DNA of 44,477 bases from Blastococcus sp. TF02A-35 (GCF_004571075.1 NZ_SPQP01000032.1:1-44477), one strand, 5' to 3'. Shown: positions 16,654 to 25,420, counted from the stretch's first letter. Translations and numbers: made by a program. The notes: generated from the sequence alone by a model not told the origin.

Positions 16654-17880
16654 ATGCGTCTGGAGAACGGCCTCAAGCTGCTGTCCAAGGGCTACGCCTG
16701 GCTGCCCGACGAGCGCCGCCGCGCCGGCAGCCGCGCGGTCGGCGTGCTGCTGGGCGGCCTGCCGGCGACGGGGATCGAGGGCCCCGAGGCGGCACGGTTC
16801 CTCTACGACGAGGACCACGTGCGCCGCGCGCACGCCATCCCCGAGCCGGTGCAGGGCACGCTGTTCGGCAAGGGCGCCGTGCACACCCTCGACGGCGAGA
16901 TGCACCGGGTGCGCAAGGCCATGTTCGTCGCGCTGCTCATGCGCTCCGAGGGCATCGCCTCCCTCGTCGAGCGCACGACGGCGGCGTGGGACGCGGCCGT
17001 GCCGGAGTGGTCGAGCCGTCCGGAGATCGTGCTGTTCGACGAGGCGAGCCGGGTGCTGGCCGGCTCGGTGGCGCGCTGGACCGGCGTCCCGGTGCGCGAC
17101 GACGAGGTGCCCGACCTCGCCCGCGACCTCGTCGCCATGGTCGACGGCTTCGCCACCGGCGGCCCCCGGCACTTCCGCGCCCGCCGGGCGCGCGGCCGCC
17201 GGGAGAGGTGGCTGGCGCAGCTGGTCGAGGACGTGCGCCGCGGCGCCACGACGGTGGCGGAGGGGACGGCGGTCGACGTCGTCGCCCGGCACCGCGACGC
17301 CGACGGGTCGCAGCTGTCCCCCCGGGTGGCGGCGGTGGAGCTGCTGAACATCATCCGGCCGACGACGGCGGTCGCCTGGTTCACCGCCTTCTCCGGGCAC
17401 GCGCTGATCCGCTGGCCGGCGAACCGGGGGAAGCTGGCGAGCGGCGACCCCGCCTTCGCCGAGGCGTGGGCGCACGAGGTCCGCCGCTTCTACCCGTTCG
17501 CGCCGTTCATCGGCGGCCGGGCACCGCAGCGGACGGAGTTCGGCGGCCAGAAGATCCGGAAGAACTCGATGGTGCTGCTGGACCTGTACGGGCAGAACCA
17601 CGACCCCGAGCTGTGGGAGAGCCCTTACTCGTTCCGACCGGAGCGCTTCCTGGACCGGGAGATCGGCGAGTTCGAGCTGGTGCCCCAGGGCGGCGGCGAC
17701 CCGCGGACCAACCACCGCTGCCCGGGCGAGCAGATCACCGTCGCGCTGCTGTCCGCGCTGGGGGTCCGGCTGGCCCGGCTGCAGTACGAGGTGCCGGAGC
17801 AGGACCTGGAGATCGCCCTGCACCGCATCCCGGCGAAGCCGAGGAGCGGCGTCGTCCTGCGGGTCAGCGGCACCGCCTGA
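16654..17880 (+). CDS. CYP152-family cytochrome P450 fatty-acid peroxygenase
   Basis: This 408-residue heme-thiolate enzyme uses hydrogen peroxide to hydroxylate or decarboxylate fatty acids. It aligns along its full length with Bacillus CYP152A1 as I remember it: LFGKGAVHTLDGEMHRVRK, GPRHFRARRARGRRE, the substrate-binding Arg-Pro in NIIRPTTAVAW, VRRFYPFAPF, DLYGQNHDPELWE, and the heme loop NHRCPGEQ. The Arg replaces the acid-alcohol pair of normal P450s. His77 falls where CYP152A1 has Gln85 and OleT has His85, which favours alkene-forming decarboxylation. No redox partner gene is adjacent, which fits peroxide use. ATG 16654 lacks a ribosome site but gives the family's normal length. Confidence 0.93.
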   Translation: MRLENGLKLLSKGYAWLPDERRRAGSRAVGVLLGGLPATGIEGPEAARFLYDEDHVRRAHAIPEPVQGTLFGKGAVHTLDGEMHRVRKAMFVALLMRSEGIASLVERTTAAWDAAVPEWSSRPEIVLFDEASRVLAGSVARWTGVPVRDDEVPDLARDLVAMVDGFATGGPRHFRARRARGRRERWLAQLVEDVRRGATTVAEGTAVDVVARHRDADGSQLSPRVAAVELLNIIRPTTAVAWFTAFSGHALIRWPANRGKLASGDPAFAEAWAHEVRRFYPFAPFIGGRAPQRTEFGGQKIRKNSMVLLDLYGQNHDPELWESPYSFRPERFLDREIGEFELVPQGGGDPRTNHRCPGEQITVALLSALGVRLARLQYEVPEQDLEIALHRIPAKPRSGVVLRVSGTA

Positions 17881-17896
17881 CTGCCATGCTGCGGGC

Positions 17897-18268
17897 ATGC
17901 GCCCGACGGTGGTCTCGCTGGAGTGGGACTACTGCTACCCGTCGGTGCTCGCCGACCGGTCACCCGGCGTGCTCGGCACCGACCTCCTCGACCCGGCCGA
18001 GCTGGGCCTCTCCGCGCAGCTGACGGCGCGCCTGGAGGCGTGGCGGGACCGGCAGGAGTCGCTCTCCGGCGCCTGGGTCCGCGACGCCCCGCCGGTGACG
18101 GAGGCCGAGCGGAACCTCGGGGAGCAGCAGCAGCGGGAACTGCTGACGCTCGCCCACGACGTGCAGCACGAGCTGGGTGCCGACGTCGAGGTACTCCTGG
18201 ACGGCCGACCGCTGAAGGGGCGGCACCGCGCGTGGTGGCCGACCGTCAGCGGGGGTCGAGGCCCTTGA
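17897..18268 (+). CDS. Hypothetical protein, 123 aa
   Basis: I do not recognise this acidic protein. It begins with VVSLEWDYCYPSVLAD and contains a helical centre (about 40-80) and a WRDRQESL stretch. CATGCT at 17885-17890 sits at -12 to -7 of the ATG, so the message is probably leaderless. The last 23 bases overlap the end of the convergent helD gene. It could share regulation with the P450 upstream, 16 bases away, but its own promoter argues for independence. Confidence 0.7.
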   Translation: MRPTVVSLEWDYCYPSVLADRSPGVLGTDLLDPAELGLSAQLTARLEAWRDRQESLSGAWVRDAPPVTEAERNLGEQQQRELLTLAHDVQHELGADVEVLLDGRPLKGRHRAWWPTVSGGRGP

Positions 18269-20555
18269 GCTCCGGCGGCAGCTCGCCGGCGTGCACGACG
18301 CCGAGCCGCTGGGTGGCGCGGGTGAGCGCCACGTAGAGGTCGTTGTGGCCGCGTACGCCCTCGTCGATGATCCCGACCGGGTCGGCGACCAGCACCGAGT
18401 CGAACTCCAGGCCCTTGCTGCCCTCGGGGGTGAGCACCACCGCGCCGCTGGTGAGGTCGCCGTCGGCCGAGGCGGAGGCGACCCGGTCGCGCACCGCCGC
18501 GGTGACCGCGTCCAGCCGGCTGAACGGCACGATGACGGCGAGCGTGCCCTCCTCGGCGTCCAGCTCGGCGGCGGCCTCGGCGACCGCGCCGACGAGGTCC
18601 TCCTCGGGCACCTGGTGCGACCAGGGCAGCTCGCCGGTGGAGCGCACCGACTCAGCGGCCGAGGTGGCCGCGCCGCCGGCGGCGAGCACCTCGGCGGCGA
18701 CGGCCATGATCTCGGCCGGCGTCCGGTAGTTGACGGTCAGCTCCTCGAGGCGCCACGAGCTGCCGAGGTGCGGCTCGAGCACCTCCTTCCAGCTGCTCGC
18801 GCCGGCGAGGGTGGCGGTCTGGGCGACGTCGCCGACCAGGGTCATCGAGCGGGTGGGGATGCGCCGGAGCAGCACCCGCCAGGCCATCGAGGAGAGCTCC
18901 TGGGCCTCGTCGACGATCACGTGCCCGTAGGTCCAGGTCCGGTCGGCGGCGGCCCGCTGGGCGGTGGAGCGGGTGTCGCGCTCCTCGTGCCGCCCGGCCA
19001 GGCCCTCGGCGTCGAGGAGGTCGCCGGCGGAGAGCTCCTCGGCCTCCTCCTCGGTCTCCCAGTCGGTGGAGTGCGAGCCGTGCAGCAGGTCGAGGGTCTC
19101 CTGCGCGTGCCGCAGCCGGCGCTGCCGCTCGCGGCGCTCGCGGTCCCGCTCGGCGGAGTCGTCGACGCCCAGGAGCTCGTCGGCCTCCTCCAGCAGCGGG
19201 ACGTCGGCCGGCGTCCAGGGGGCGTTGGCCGGCCGGAGCAGGAGCTCGCGGTCGGCGTCGGACCAGCCCTTGGTGGCGGCCTCGAGCCGGCGCCGGCTCG
19301 AGAAGAGCTCGCCGATGAGCCGCTCGGCGGTGAGCCGTGGCCAGAGGCGGTCGGCGAGGGAGTGCACCGCCGGCTCGGCGGCGATCTCCCGGCGCAGCGC
19401 GGCGACGTCGCCCTCGCCGAGCAGGTTCGCCCCGCCGAGCACGTTCTCGCCGAGCTTGTCGGCGTACTTGCGGGCCACGATGTCGATGACCGCGCGGACG
19501 GCCGCGGGCCGCGCCTCGTTGTGCAGCCGCGACATCGCGCGGGCGCGGCTGCGCACCTTGGCGGCGTCGCCCTTGGCGAAGCGCACGGGGGTGCCGTCGA
19601 TGGTGAGCGTGACGACCCGGTCGAGGACCGCCTGGCGGTCGCGGACGGCGGCGGTGACGACGCGGACCATGTCCAGCCGTCCCTTGAGCTCGGCGACCTT
19701 CGGCGCCTCCTGCGCGTGCGCCTCCAGCCCCGGGCGCAGGCCGCCCATGTCGGTGAGGACGACGCCGGTCTCGCCGAGGGAGGGCAGCACGTCGGCGATG
19801 TAGCTCAGGAACGTGGGCGAGGGGCCGACGATGAGCAGCCCGCTGCGGGCCAGCCGCTCGCGGTGGGTGTAGAGCAGGTAGGCGGCGCGGTGCAGGGCGA
19901 CGGCGGTCTTGCCGGTGCCCGGCCCGCCCTGGACGACGAGGACGCCGCGGTGGTCGGCGCGGATGATCCGGTCCTGCTCGGCCTGGATGGTGCGGACGAT
20001 GTCGCTCATCCGGCCGGTGCGCGTGGCGTTGAGGGCGGCCAGCAGCACCGACTCGCCGGCCATGCCGGAGCGCTGGGCGAGGTCGGGGTCGGACAGGTCG
20101 AGGGTCTCGTCGGTGACCTGCACGACCGTGCGGCCGCGCGTGCGCAGGTGCCGGCGGCGGCGGACGCCGAGGTCGTGCAGCGGGGTCGCGGTGTAGAACG
20201 GCTGCGCGGCCGGGGCGCGCCAGTCGACCAGCAGCGGCTCCTCGCGGCCGTCCTCGGCGTTCAGCCCGATCCGGCCGATGTAGCGCGGGACGTCGCTCTC
20301 GTGCCGGTCGAGGCGGCCGAAGCAGAGGCCGTGGTCGGCGGCGTCGAGCGCGACGATCCGCTGGGAGTGCAGCTCGACGGCGGCCTCGCGCTCACCGACG
20401 GCCTGCGGGTTGTGCGGGACGGTGGCCAGCGCCTCCTCGAGGCGGGTCACGGTGCGGGCGCGCACCTCGTCGAGCCGGCGGTACAGGCTCCCGACGTAGC
20501 CCTGCTCGGCGGCGAGCTCGGGGTCGGGCACGTCCGGGTCTCGCACTGTCGACAA
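18246..20555 (-). CDS. helD: HelD-type UvrD-like helicase (RNA polymerase recycling factor)
   Basis: This 769-residue ATPase is the actinobacterial HelD type, which binds stalled RNA polymerase and removes it from DNA. An N-terminal charged helical region (1-90) is followed by LLVDWRAPAAQPFY (about 108-121), Walker A GGPGTGKT (210-217), an insertion domain (about 290-480), the Walker B VIVDEAQEL and the superfamily 1 motifs DVAQTATL, VNYRTPAEIM, TPEGSKGLEFDSV and VALTRATQRL. Length agrees with the family. The start is TTG 20555, with a GTG at 20546 as alternative; neither has a strong ribosome site. Some HelD proteins give tolerance to rifamycins, which is known for other species and not shown here. 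Confidence 0.92.
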   Translation of the reverse strand: MSTVRDPDVPDPELAAEQGYVGSLYRRLDEVRARTVTRLEEALATVPHNPQAVGEREAAVELHSQRIVALDAADHGLCFGRLDRHESDVPRYIGRIGLNAEDGREEPLLVDWRAPAAQPFYTATPLHDLGVRRRRHLRTRGRTVVQVTDETLDLSDPDLAQRSGMAGESVLLAALNATRTGRMSDIVRTIQAEQDRIIRADHRGVLVVQGGPGTGKTAVALHRAAYLLYTHRERLARSGLLIVGPSPTFLSYIADVLPSLGETGVVLTDMGGLRPGLEAHAQEAPKVAELKGRLDMVRVVTAAVRDRQAVLDRVVTLTIDGTPVRFAKGDAAKVRSRARAMSRLHNEARPAAVRAVIDIVARKYADKLGENVLGGANLLGEGDVAALRREIAAEPAVHSLADRLWPRLTAERLIGELFSSRRRLEAATKGWSDADRELLLRPANAPWTPADVPLLEEADELLGVDDSAERDRERRERQRRLRHAQETLDLLHGSHSTDWETEEEAEELSAGDLLDAEGLAGRHEERDTRSTAQRAAADRTWTYGHVIVDEAQELSSMAWRVLLRRIPTRSMTLVGDVAQTATLAGASSWKEVLEPHLGSSWRLEELTVNYRTPAEIMAVAAEVLAAGGAATSAAESVRSTGELPWSHQVPEEDLVGAVAEAAAELDAEEGTLAVIVPFSRLDAVTAAVRDRVASASADGDLTSGAVVLTPEGSKGLEFDSVLVADPVGIIDEGVRGHNDLYVALTRATQRLGVVHAGELPPELKGLDPR

Positions 20556-20882
20556 CGGCCATCGCTTTCATGAGTCCCGGTCGGGTGCGCATCGCGCCTG
20601 CGGCGCAACCGCCGATCCTCCGCCGTTCTTCCCCGCCGTGTCATGCGCGCCGGAGGTGGCGCCCGCCACGTCACCCGGTGGAGGTCAGCGCCTCGGCCAG
20701 CTCGGCCGGAGCGCGGCCCGGTGCGTCCGCTGCGTCGAGGACCAGCACGGACGTCGTCACACCGGGGCCGACCGCCGGGCGCGTGAACTCATCGGCGGAC
20801 CGCCCCGCAAGTGCAACTCCGGCGTCACCCCGCGGACACATCCGGCTCCTAGCGTTCAGCCAGAGCCCGGAACGGGGGAGCC
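20556..20882. other. Intergenic region of 327 bases between helD and the zinc-ribbon gene
   Basis: This stretch must hold the divergent promoters of helD and the 35-residue gene. I see no strong hairpin. On the minus strand there is one short ORF (20671-20841) with an AGGAG site, listed separately. Confidence 0.5.
20671..20841 (-). CDS. Possible small ORF, 56 aa
   Basis: ATG 20841 has AGGAG four bases upstream and opens a 56-codon frame ending TSTG. The second half (TSVLVLDAADAPGRAPAELAEAL) has the high third-position GC of real genes here; the first half does not. It could be a real small gene or a degraded 3' end. No homology is recognised. Confidence 0.25.
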   Translation of the reverse strand: MCPRGDAGVALAGRSADEFTRPAVGPGVTTSVLVLDAADAPGRAPAELAEALTSTG

Positions 20883-20990
20883 ATGAGCGCGACCACGAAG
20901 GAGCGGACCACCTGGGTCTGCGAGAACTGCACGCACGAGGTCTCGGCGCACCGCAAGCGCTGCCGCGACTGCGGGACCTCGCGCTACTGA
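20883..20990 (+). CDS. Zinc-ribbon microprotein, 35 aa
   Basis: The 35-residue product has two CxxC knuckles, CENC and CRDC, separated by 14 residues and followed by GTSRY, the layout of a rubredoxin-like or zinc-ribbon fold. Such tiny proteins usually bind one zinc and contact nucleic acid or a protein partner. ATG 20883 has a GGGGGAG ribosome site. Its last seven bases overlap the end of the convergent hemerythrin-like gene. The function is unknown. Confidence 0.7.
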   Translation: MSATTKERTTWVCENCTHEVSAHRKRCRDCGTSRY

Positions 20991-21736
20991 CCGCTCAGAC
21001 CGCCGGCGGGGCGCCGCAGCCGGACGACGGCCGCCCGGTAGCGGCTGCCGCCGTAGAGCCGCCAGGCCAGCTGCTGGGAGCGGGGGAGCCCACCGAGCAG
21101 CCGCGCCCGGTCACCGGCGCAGCAGTCCTCCATCGCCAGGCCGACGACGATCAGCCGCTGCCTGGCGGAGAGGCCGCACCGGGCGGTGCGGCTGATCGCG
21201 GACCACTCGGCGTCGGGGAGGTGGGCGTCGAGGAGGGGCAGCAGGTAGGCCTCCTCGTCGGCGGTCTGCACCCCGACGTCGTCGGCGAGGACGTGGCAGG
21301 CGCGGGCGAAGGCGTCGCGGGCCGGGCCGGTGCCCGCGACCGCCCACTGCCGAGCGGTGGTCTCCAGGTCGCGGAGGCGCGCGTCGATGCGGGAGCAGGC
21401 GGCTGCCCAGGCACCGACCGCCGCGACGGCGTCGTCCCGGTCGGGGGCGGGCACCGCGCGCAGCAGGGCCGGCCACACCGCCTCCCGCTCGACGGCGTGG
21501 TGGTGCAGCAGGACGCGCGCCACCAGGCCGGCGTGGCAGGTGAGCGTCCCGGTGCGCGCGCACTCGCCGTCGGGCGCCCAGGTGGCGACGTCGGCCAGCG
21601 TGCGCAGCTCGCGGCGCACGAGCTGGTGCAGCACCCGCTGGTAGGCGCTCGCGCGTCCCGAGCGGCCCGGGGCGGGTGCGTCGTCGACGGGCCGGCGCGG
21701 CCGGGGGAGCGCCGCGCGGAGGGCGGTGGCGGTCAT
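20984..21736 (-). CDS. Hemerythrin-like domain protein
   Basis: This 250-residue protein is mostly helical. LTCHAGLVARVLLHHHAVEREAVWPALL (about 67-94) matches the H and HxxxE part of a hemerythrin iron site, and QTADEEAYLLPLLDAHL supplies the E/D and H of a later helix, though the pattern is incomplete, so the second iron may be missing. Such proteins bind oxygen, nitric oxide or iron. The ATG at 21736 has a GAGGTG site nearby. It is not in an operon with a recognisable redox gene. Confidence 0.75.
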   Translation of the reverse strand: MTATALRAALPRPRRPVDDAPAPGRSGRASAYQRVLHQLVRRELRTLADVATWAPDGECARTGTLTCHAGLVARVLLHHHAVEREAVWPALLRAVPAPDRDDAVAAVGAWAAACSRIDARLRDLETTARQWAVAGTGPARDAFARACHVLADDVGVQTADEEAYLLPLLDAHLPDAEWSAISRTARCGLSARQRLIVVGLAMEDCCAGDRARLLGGLPRSQQLAWRLYGGSRYRAAVVRLRRPAGGLSGQ

Positions 21737-21969
21737 GGGGCGGCACCTCGTTCGGCGTCCGGGAGCTCCTCGGGAGCGGGATGCGGCGCAGGCTAGGGGC
21801 GACCCGGGGCGCGGCGACAGCGTGGAACGGACGGCGACGGTCCGGAAGTGCGGTGGGGTCGGCGGTCCGCGCCGTCCTGTCGCGCACGGGTGACCGTCGG
21901 TGACCCGAACGCCGCCGGGAAAGGCACGCCGTCGTTCCGCAGAGCGGCGACAGCTGCCGTCGGGTCCAC

Positions 21970-21975
21970 TACCGT
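21970..21975 (+). promoter_or_regulatory. Leaderless -10 element of rsbQ
   Basis: TACCGT ends 7 bases before the GTG at 21983 and there is no ribosome site, so the rsbQ-phosphatase mRNA probably starts at the GTG. This sets the start codon and removes the 45-residue extension seen from the first ATG. Confidence 0.55.
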
Positions 21976-21982
21976 CGCGCCC

Positions 21983-22789
21983 GTGGGCAGCGTCGTGACG
22001 CGCAACCGGGTGAGCGTCAGCGGTGTCGCGTCGGCCCGGCCGATCGTCTTCGCCCACGGGTTCGGCTGCGACCAGAGCATGTGGCGGCTGGTGACCCCGG
22101 AGTTCGAGCGCGACCACGCCGTCGTGCTGTTCGACCACGTCGGCGCAGGCCGCTCGGACCTGTCCGCGTACGACCCGGAGAAGTACGGCTCGCTGGCCGG
22201 CTACGCCGCCGACATCGTGCAGATCTGCCGCGAGCTCGAGCTGCGCGACGTCGTCCTCGTGGGCCACTCGGTGGCCGCGATGATGGCCGTCCTGGCCTAC
22301 CACCAGGCGCCCGACCTGTTCGGCGCGCTGGTGCTGGTCGGGCCCAGCCCCCGGTACGTCGACGACGGCGACTACGTGGGGGGCTTCAGCCGCACCGACA
22401 TCGCCGGCCTGCTGGACGCCCTCGACAGCAACCACCTGGGCTGGTCGGCCGAGATGGCCCCGGTGATCATGGGCAACGCCGATCGCCCCGAGCTGGCCGA
22501 GGAGCTGACCAACAGCTTCTGCCGCACCGCGCCCGACATCGCCCGCCAGTTCGCCCGCGTGACGTTCCTGTCGGACAACCGCGCCGACCTCGCCGGCATC
22601 ACGGTGCCGACGCTGGTCCTGCAGTGCACCGCCGACGCGATCGCTCCGGAGGTGGTGGGCGAGTACGTGCACCGCGCCATCCCCGGCAGCACGCTGGTGC
22701 GCCTGCGGGCGACCGGCCACGTGCCCCAGCTCTCGGCGCCGGAGGAGACGGCCGCCGCGATCCGCGCCTTCCTCGCCAGCGGGACCTGA
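21983..22789 (+). CDS. rsbQ: RsbQ-like alpha/beta hydrolase, energy-stress regulator
   Basis: This 268-residue alpha/beta hydrolase closely resembles Bacillus subtilis RsbQ, which is required for the RsbP phosphatase to sense energy stress. Matching segments are HGFGCDQSMW, LFDHVGAGRSDL, VGHSVAA, LVLVGPSPRYVDD, NSFCRTAPDIARQFA and VPTLVLQC. The catalytic Ser96, Asp218 and His246 fall within one position of the S96-D219-H247 triad I recall for RsbQ. Its stop codon shares a base with the ATG of the phosphatase gene, the order found in B. subtilis rsbQP. The natural ligand of RsbQ is a small hydrophobic compound that is not known here. Confidence 0.93.
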   Translation: MGSVVTRNRVSVSGVASARPIVFAHGFGCDQSMWRLVTPEFERDHAVVLFDHVGAGRSDLSAYDPEKYGSLAGYAADIVQICRELELRDVVLVGHSVAAMMAVLAYHQAPDLFGALVLVGPSPRYVDDGDYVGGFSRTDIAGLLDALDSNHLGWSAEMAPVIMGNADRPELAEELTNSFCRTAPDIARQFARVTFLSDNRADLAGITVPTLVLQCTADAIAPEVVGEYVHRAIPGSTLVRLRATGHVPQLSAPEETAAAIRAFLASGT

Positions 22790-25038
22790 TGGCCGGCCCG
22801 GGAGCGTCCGAGCCCTCGCAGCAGCTGGACCGGCTGCTGGAGGAGGACCCCGCCGACCTCTACGAGAACGCCCCGATGGGCTACCTGTCGATGCTGCCCG
22901 ACGGGCGGATCGTGAAGGTGAACCGGACGTTCTGCGCCTGGACCGGGCGGCTGCCCGACGACCTCAAGGGCAGCCGGTTCCAGGACCTGCTCAGCGTGGG
23001 CGGGCGGGTCTTCCACGAGACGCACCTGGTGCCGCTGCTCCGCATGCAGGGGGCGGTGCGGGAGATCGCCATCGACGTCCAGCGGCTGGACGGCTCGCTG
23101 CTGCCCTGCCTGCTCAACGCCGTGGAGCTGCGCGGACCGGACGGGGCGCCGCAGCTGGTGCGCGCGACGCTGTTCGAGGCGACGGCGCGGCGGCGGTACG
23201 AGCGCGAGCTGCTGGCGGCGCAGCGGCTGGCGGAGGAGTCCGAGGCGCGGTCGCGCACGGTGCAGAAGGTCGTCTTCGACCTGGCGGCGGCCACCAGCGA
23301 GGAGGACGTGGCCGCGGTGATCGTGCAGCGCAGCCGGGCGGCGCTGAAGGCGCGCGGGGCGGCGCTGGTGCTCGTCCAGGGTGAGGCGGGCGACCCGGAC
23401 CTGCCGGTGCTGCGGCCGGTCCACTGGGAGGGGCTGTCCCGGGAGCTGCTGCGCCGGCTGCGGGAGGCGGCCGGCAGCCGGCTGGCCCTGGAGCTGGCCC
23501 AGGGCGTGCGCTCGATCGTGCTGGACGACCGGCTGCGGCGGGACCAGCCGGAGCTGGCCGGCGCGATGGCGGAGACCGGGCTCACCGAGCTGGTGATCGT
23601 GCCGGTGGCGGCCGACGGCAAGCGGCTGGGCGTGCTGGTGCTGGCGCTGGGGGACGCGGCGCCCGGGCAGCTGATCAGCCTGGTGGAGCCGGGGGAGCGG
23701 CGGGAGATGGCCGCCACCGAGATCGACCTGCTCTACACGCTGGGGCGGCAGGCGGGCCAGGCGCTGGAGCGGGTGCGGCTGCACGCGGAGACGCTGCGGC
23801 AGGCGGAGCGGCTGGGGTTCCTGCTGGACGCGGCCCGGCTCATGGCCGACGCGGTGGACGTGGAGGAGATGGTGACGCGGCTGGCGGAGCTCACCGTCTC
23901 GCGGCTGGCCGACGTCTGCGTCATCGACCTGGTCGGCGAGCAGGGGACGCCGCGGCAGGTGGCCCGGCACCGCGACCCGGCCCTGCAGCCGCTGGTGGAG
24001 CGGCTGCGCGAGCGGCAGCTGCTGGGCCAGGCCGCCGGCCATCCCGCCCTGCGGGCGCTGCGCGAGGGGCGCACCCAGTGGACGCGCGACTCCGACGACA
24101 TCGATGTGACGGCGATGACGCTCGACGAGGCGCAGCTGGCGACGGTGCGGGAGCTGGGGCTGGCCGGGGTGGTGAGCGTCCCGATGTCGATCGACGGACG
24201 GCGCCTCGGGGTCATCTCCGTCGTCGCCGACCGGCACCGGCCGCCCTTCACCGCCGCGGACGTGGAGGTGGCCGAGCAGCTGGCGCTCCAGGTGTCGCAG
24301 GTGGTGGACAAGGCCCAGCGGTTCGAGCTGGAGCAGCAGACGTCGCACACGCTGCAGGAGAGCCTGCTGCCGGCGGACCCGCCGGCGGTGCCGGGGCTGC
24401 GGACGGCAGTGCGGTACGTGGCCGCCACGCAGGGCGTGGCGGTGGGCGGCGACTTCTACGACGTCGTCGCGCTGCCCGGTGGGCTGCTCGGGCTGGCCGT
24501 CGGTGACGTCGTGGGCCACGACATCACCGCGGCGGCGACGATGGGGCAGCTGCGCAGCGTCTGCCGGGCGCTGCTGGCCGACCGGCCGTCGCCCAGCGAG
24601 CTGATCGAGCGGCTGCAGGGGAGCTGGTCGCTGCTGGGTGTGCAGCGGATGGCGACGGCGCTGTTCGGAACGCTGGACCCGGGGTCGGGCCTGCTGCGGG
24701 TGGCCTCGGCCGGCCACCTGCCGCCGTTGATGTGCACGGACGGGACGGCGTCGTTCCTGCCGGTGCGGCCGACCCGGATGTTCGGTGCGCCACGGGCGGA
24801 CGAGCCGGCGGAGGAGTGGGCGGGGGAGCTGCCGGTCGGGTCGACGCTGGTGCTCTACACCGACGGGCTGGTGGAGAGCCGGGACGCCGACATCGACGCG
24901 GGCCTGGCGCGGCTGCTCGAGGTCGCGGGGCGGGCATGCTCGGCCGACCCGGACGCGCTGTGCGACCGGCTCCTCGCGGAGATGGCCGGGGAGCACCGGC
25001 CGGACGACATCGCGCTGCTGGCGCTGACCCGCGTCTGA
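22789..25038 (+). CDS. PAS-GAF-GAF-PP2C phosphatase, RsbP-like
   Basis: This 749-residue cytosolic serine phosphatase would dephosphorylate a STAS antagonist and so release a sigma factor. Domains in order are PAS (about 20-130), a short coiled coil (135-160), two GAF-like sensor domains (about 160-340 and 345-520) and a SpoIIE-type PP2C domain (about 540-749). The PP2C metal motifs are intact: GGDFYD, GDVVGHD, ASAGHLPP, YTDGLVESR and PDDIALL. B. subtilis RsbP has only PAS plus PP2C, so two GAF domains are extra inputs. Overlap with rsbQ (TGATG) makes co-expression certain. Its substrate could be the STAS protein at 9980 or one outside the window. Confidence 0.92.
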   Translation: MAGPGASEPSQQLDRLLEEDPADLYENAPMGYLSMLPDGRIVKVNRTFCAWTGRLPDDLKGSRFQDLLSVGGRVFHETHLVPLLRMQGAVREIAIDVQRLDGSLLPCLLNAVELRGPDGAPQLVRATLFEATARRRYERELLAAQRLAEESEARSRTVQKVVFDLAAATSEEDVAAVIVQRSRAALKARGAALVLVQGEAGDPDLPVLRPVHWEGLSRELLRRLREAAGSRLALELAQGVRSIVLDDRLRRDQPELAGAMAETGLTELVIVPVAADGKRLGVLVLALGDAAPGQLISLVEPGERREMAATEIDLLYTLGRQAGQALERVRLHAETLRQAERLGFLLDAARLMADAVDVEEMVTRLAELTVSRLADVCVIDLVGEQGTPRQVARHRDPALQPLVERLRERQLLGQAAGHPALRALREGRTQWTRDSDDIDVTAMTLDEAQLATVRELGLAGVVSVPMSIDGRRLGVISVVADRHRPPFTAADVEVAEQLALQVSQVVDKAQRFELEQQTSHTLQESLLPADPPAVPGLRTAVRYVAATQGVAVGGDFYDVVALPGGLLGLAVGDVVGHDITAAATMGQLRSVCRALLADRPSPSELIERLQGSWSLLGVQRMATALFGTLDPGSGLLRVASAGHLPPLMCTDGTASFLPVRPTRMFGAPRADEPAEEWAGELPVGSTLVLYTDGLVESRDADIDAGLARLLEVAGRACSADPDALCDRLLAEMAGEHRPDDIALLALTRV

Positions 25039-25062
25039 TCCGTCTTCCCGCGGGGGCGGATC
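25037..25062 (+). terminator. Hairpin at the end of the rsbQ-phosphatase operon
   Basis: GATCCG (25037-25042) pairs with CGGATC (25057-25062), and the loop contains the palindrome CCCGCGGG. It starts inside the stop codon of the phosphatase gene. A GC hairpin without a T-run fits an actinobacterial terminator. Confidence 0.45.
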
Positions 25063-25099
25063 GGGGTCACCATGGGGACGACTCCGCCAGGAGGTGGTC

Positions 25100-25405
25100 A
25101 TGGACCCAGCGGCTCACGTGAACCCGGTCGCCGAGGCGATCGACGGTGCCACCGGTGACTGGTCGATGTCGGGCGATGCGATGCGCTGGTCGCCCGAGCT
25201 GGCCGAGCGCGCGCCGGTCAGCGGGGAGCTCGGTGGCCTGGAGGCCGGGTCCGGCGTCGGGACCGCGCTCGGCCTGGACGTGCTCGGCGTGCGGCGGCTG
25301 GTGACCGAGGCGCTGACCTCGCTGGGAACCGTGGCGACCGACGTCGTCACCGAGCTGCGGGCGCTGACCCGTGGCCCGTCGGAGGACGACTCCCCGCAGG
25401 ACTGA
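25100..25405 (+). CDS. Hypothetical protein, 101 aa
   Basis: I do not recognise this acidic protein. It has no signal peptide or membrane segment, and a helical centre LGVRRLVTEALTSLGTVATDVVTELRAL (about 55-85). ATG 25100 is chosen because AGGAGG (25089-25094) lies 5 bases upstream; the upstream GTG overlaps that site. It stands alone after the phosphatase terminator. Confidence 0.65.
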   Translation: MDPAAHVNPVAEAIDGATGDWSMSGDAMRWSPELAERAPVSGELGGLEAGSGVGTALGLDVLGVRRLVTEALTSLGTVATDVVTELRALTRGPSEDDSPQD

Positions 25406-25420
25406 CCGCCGCGGGCTGCC

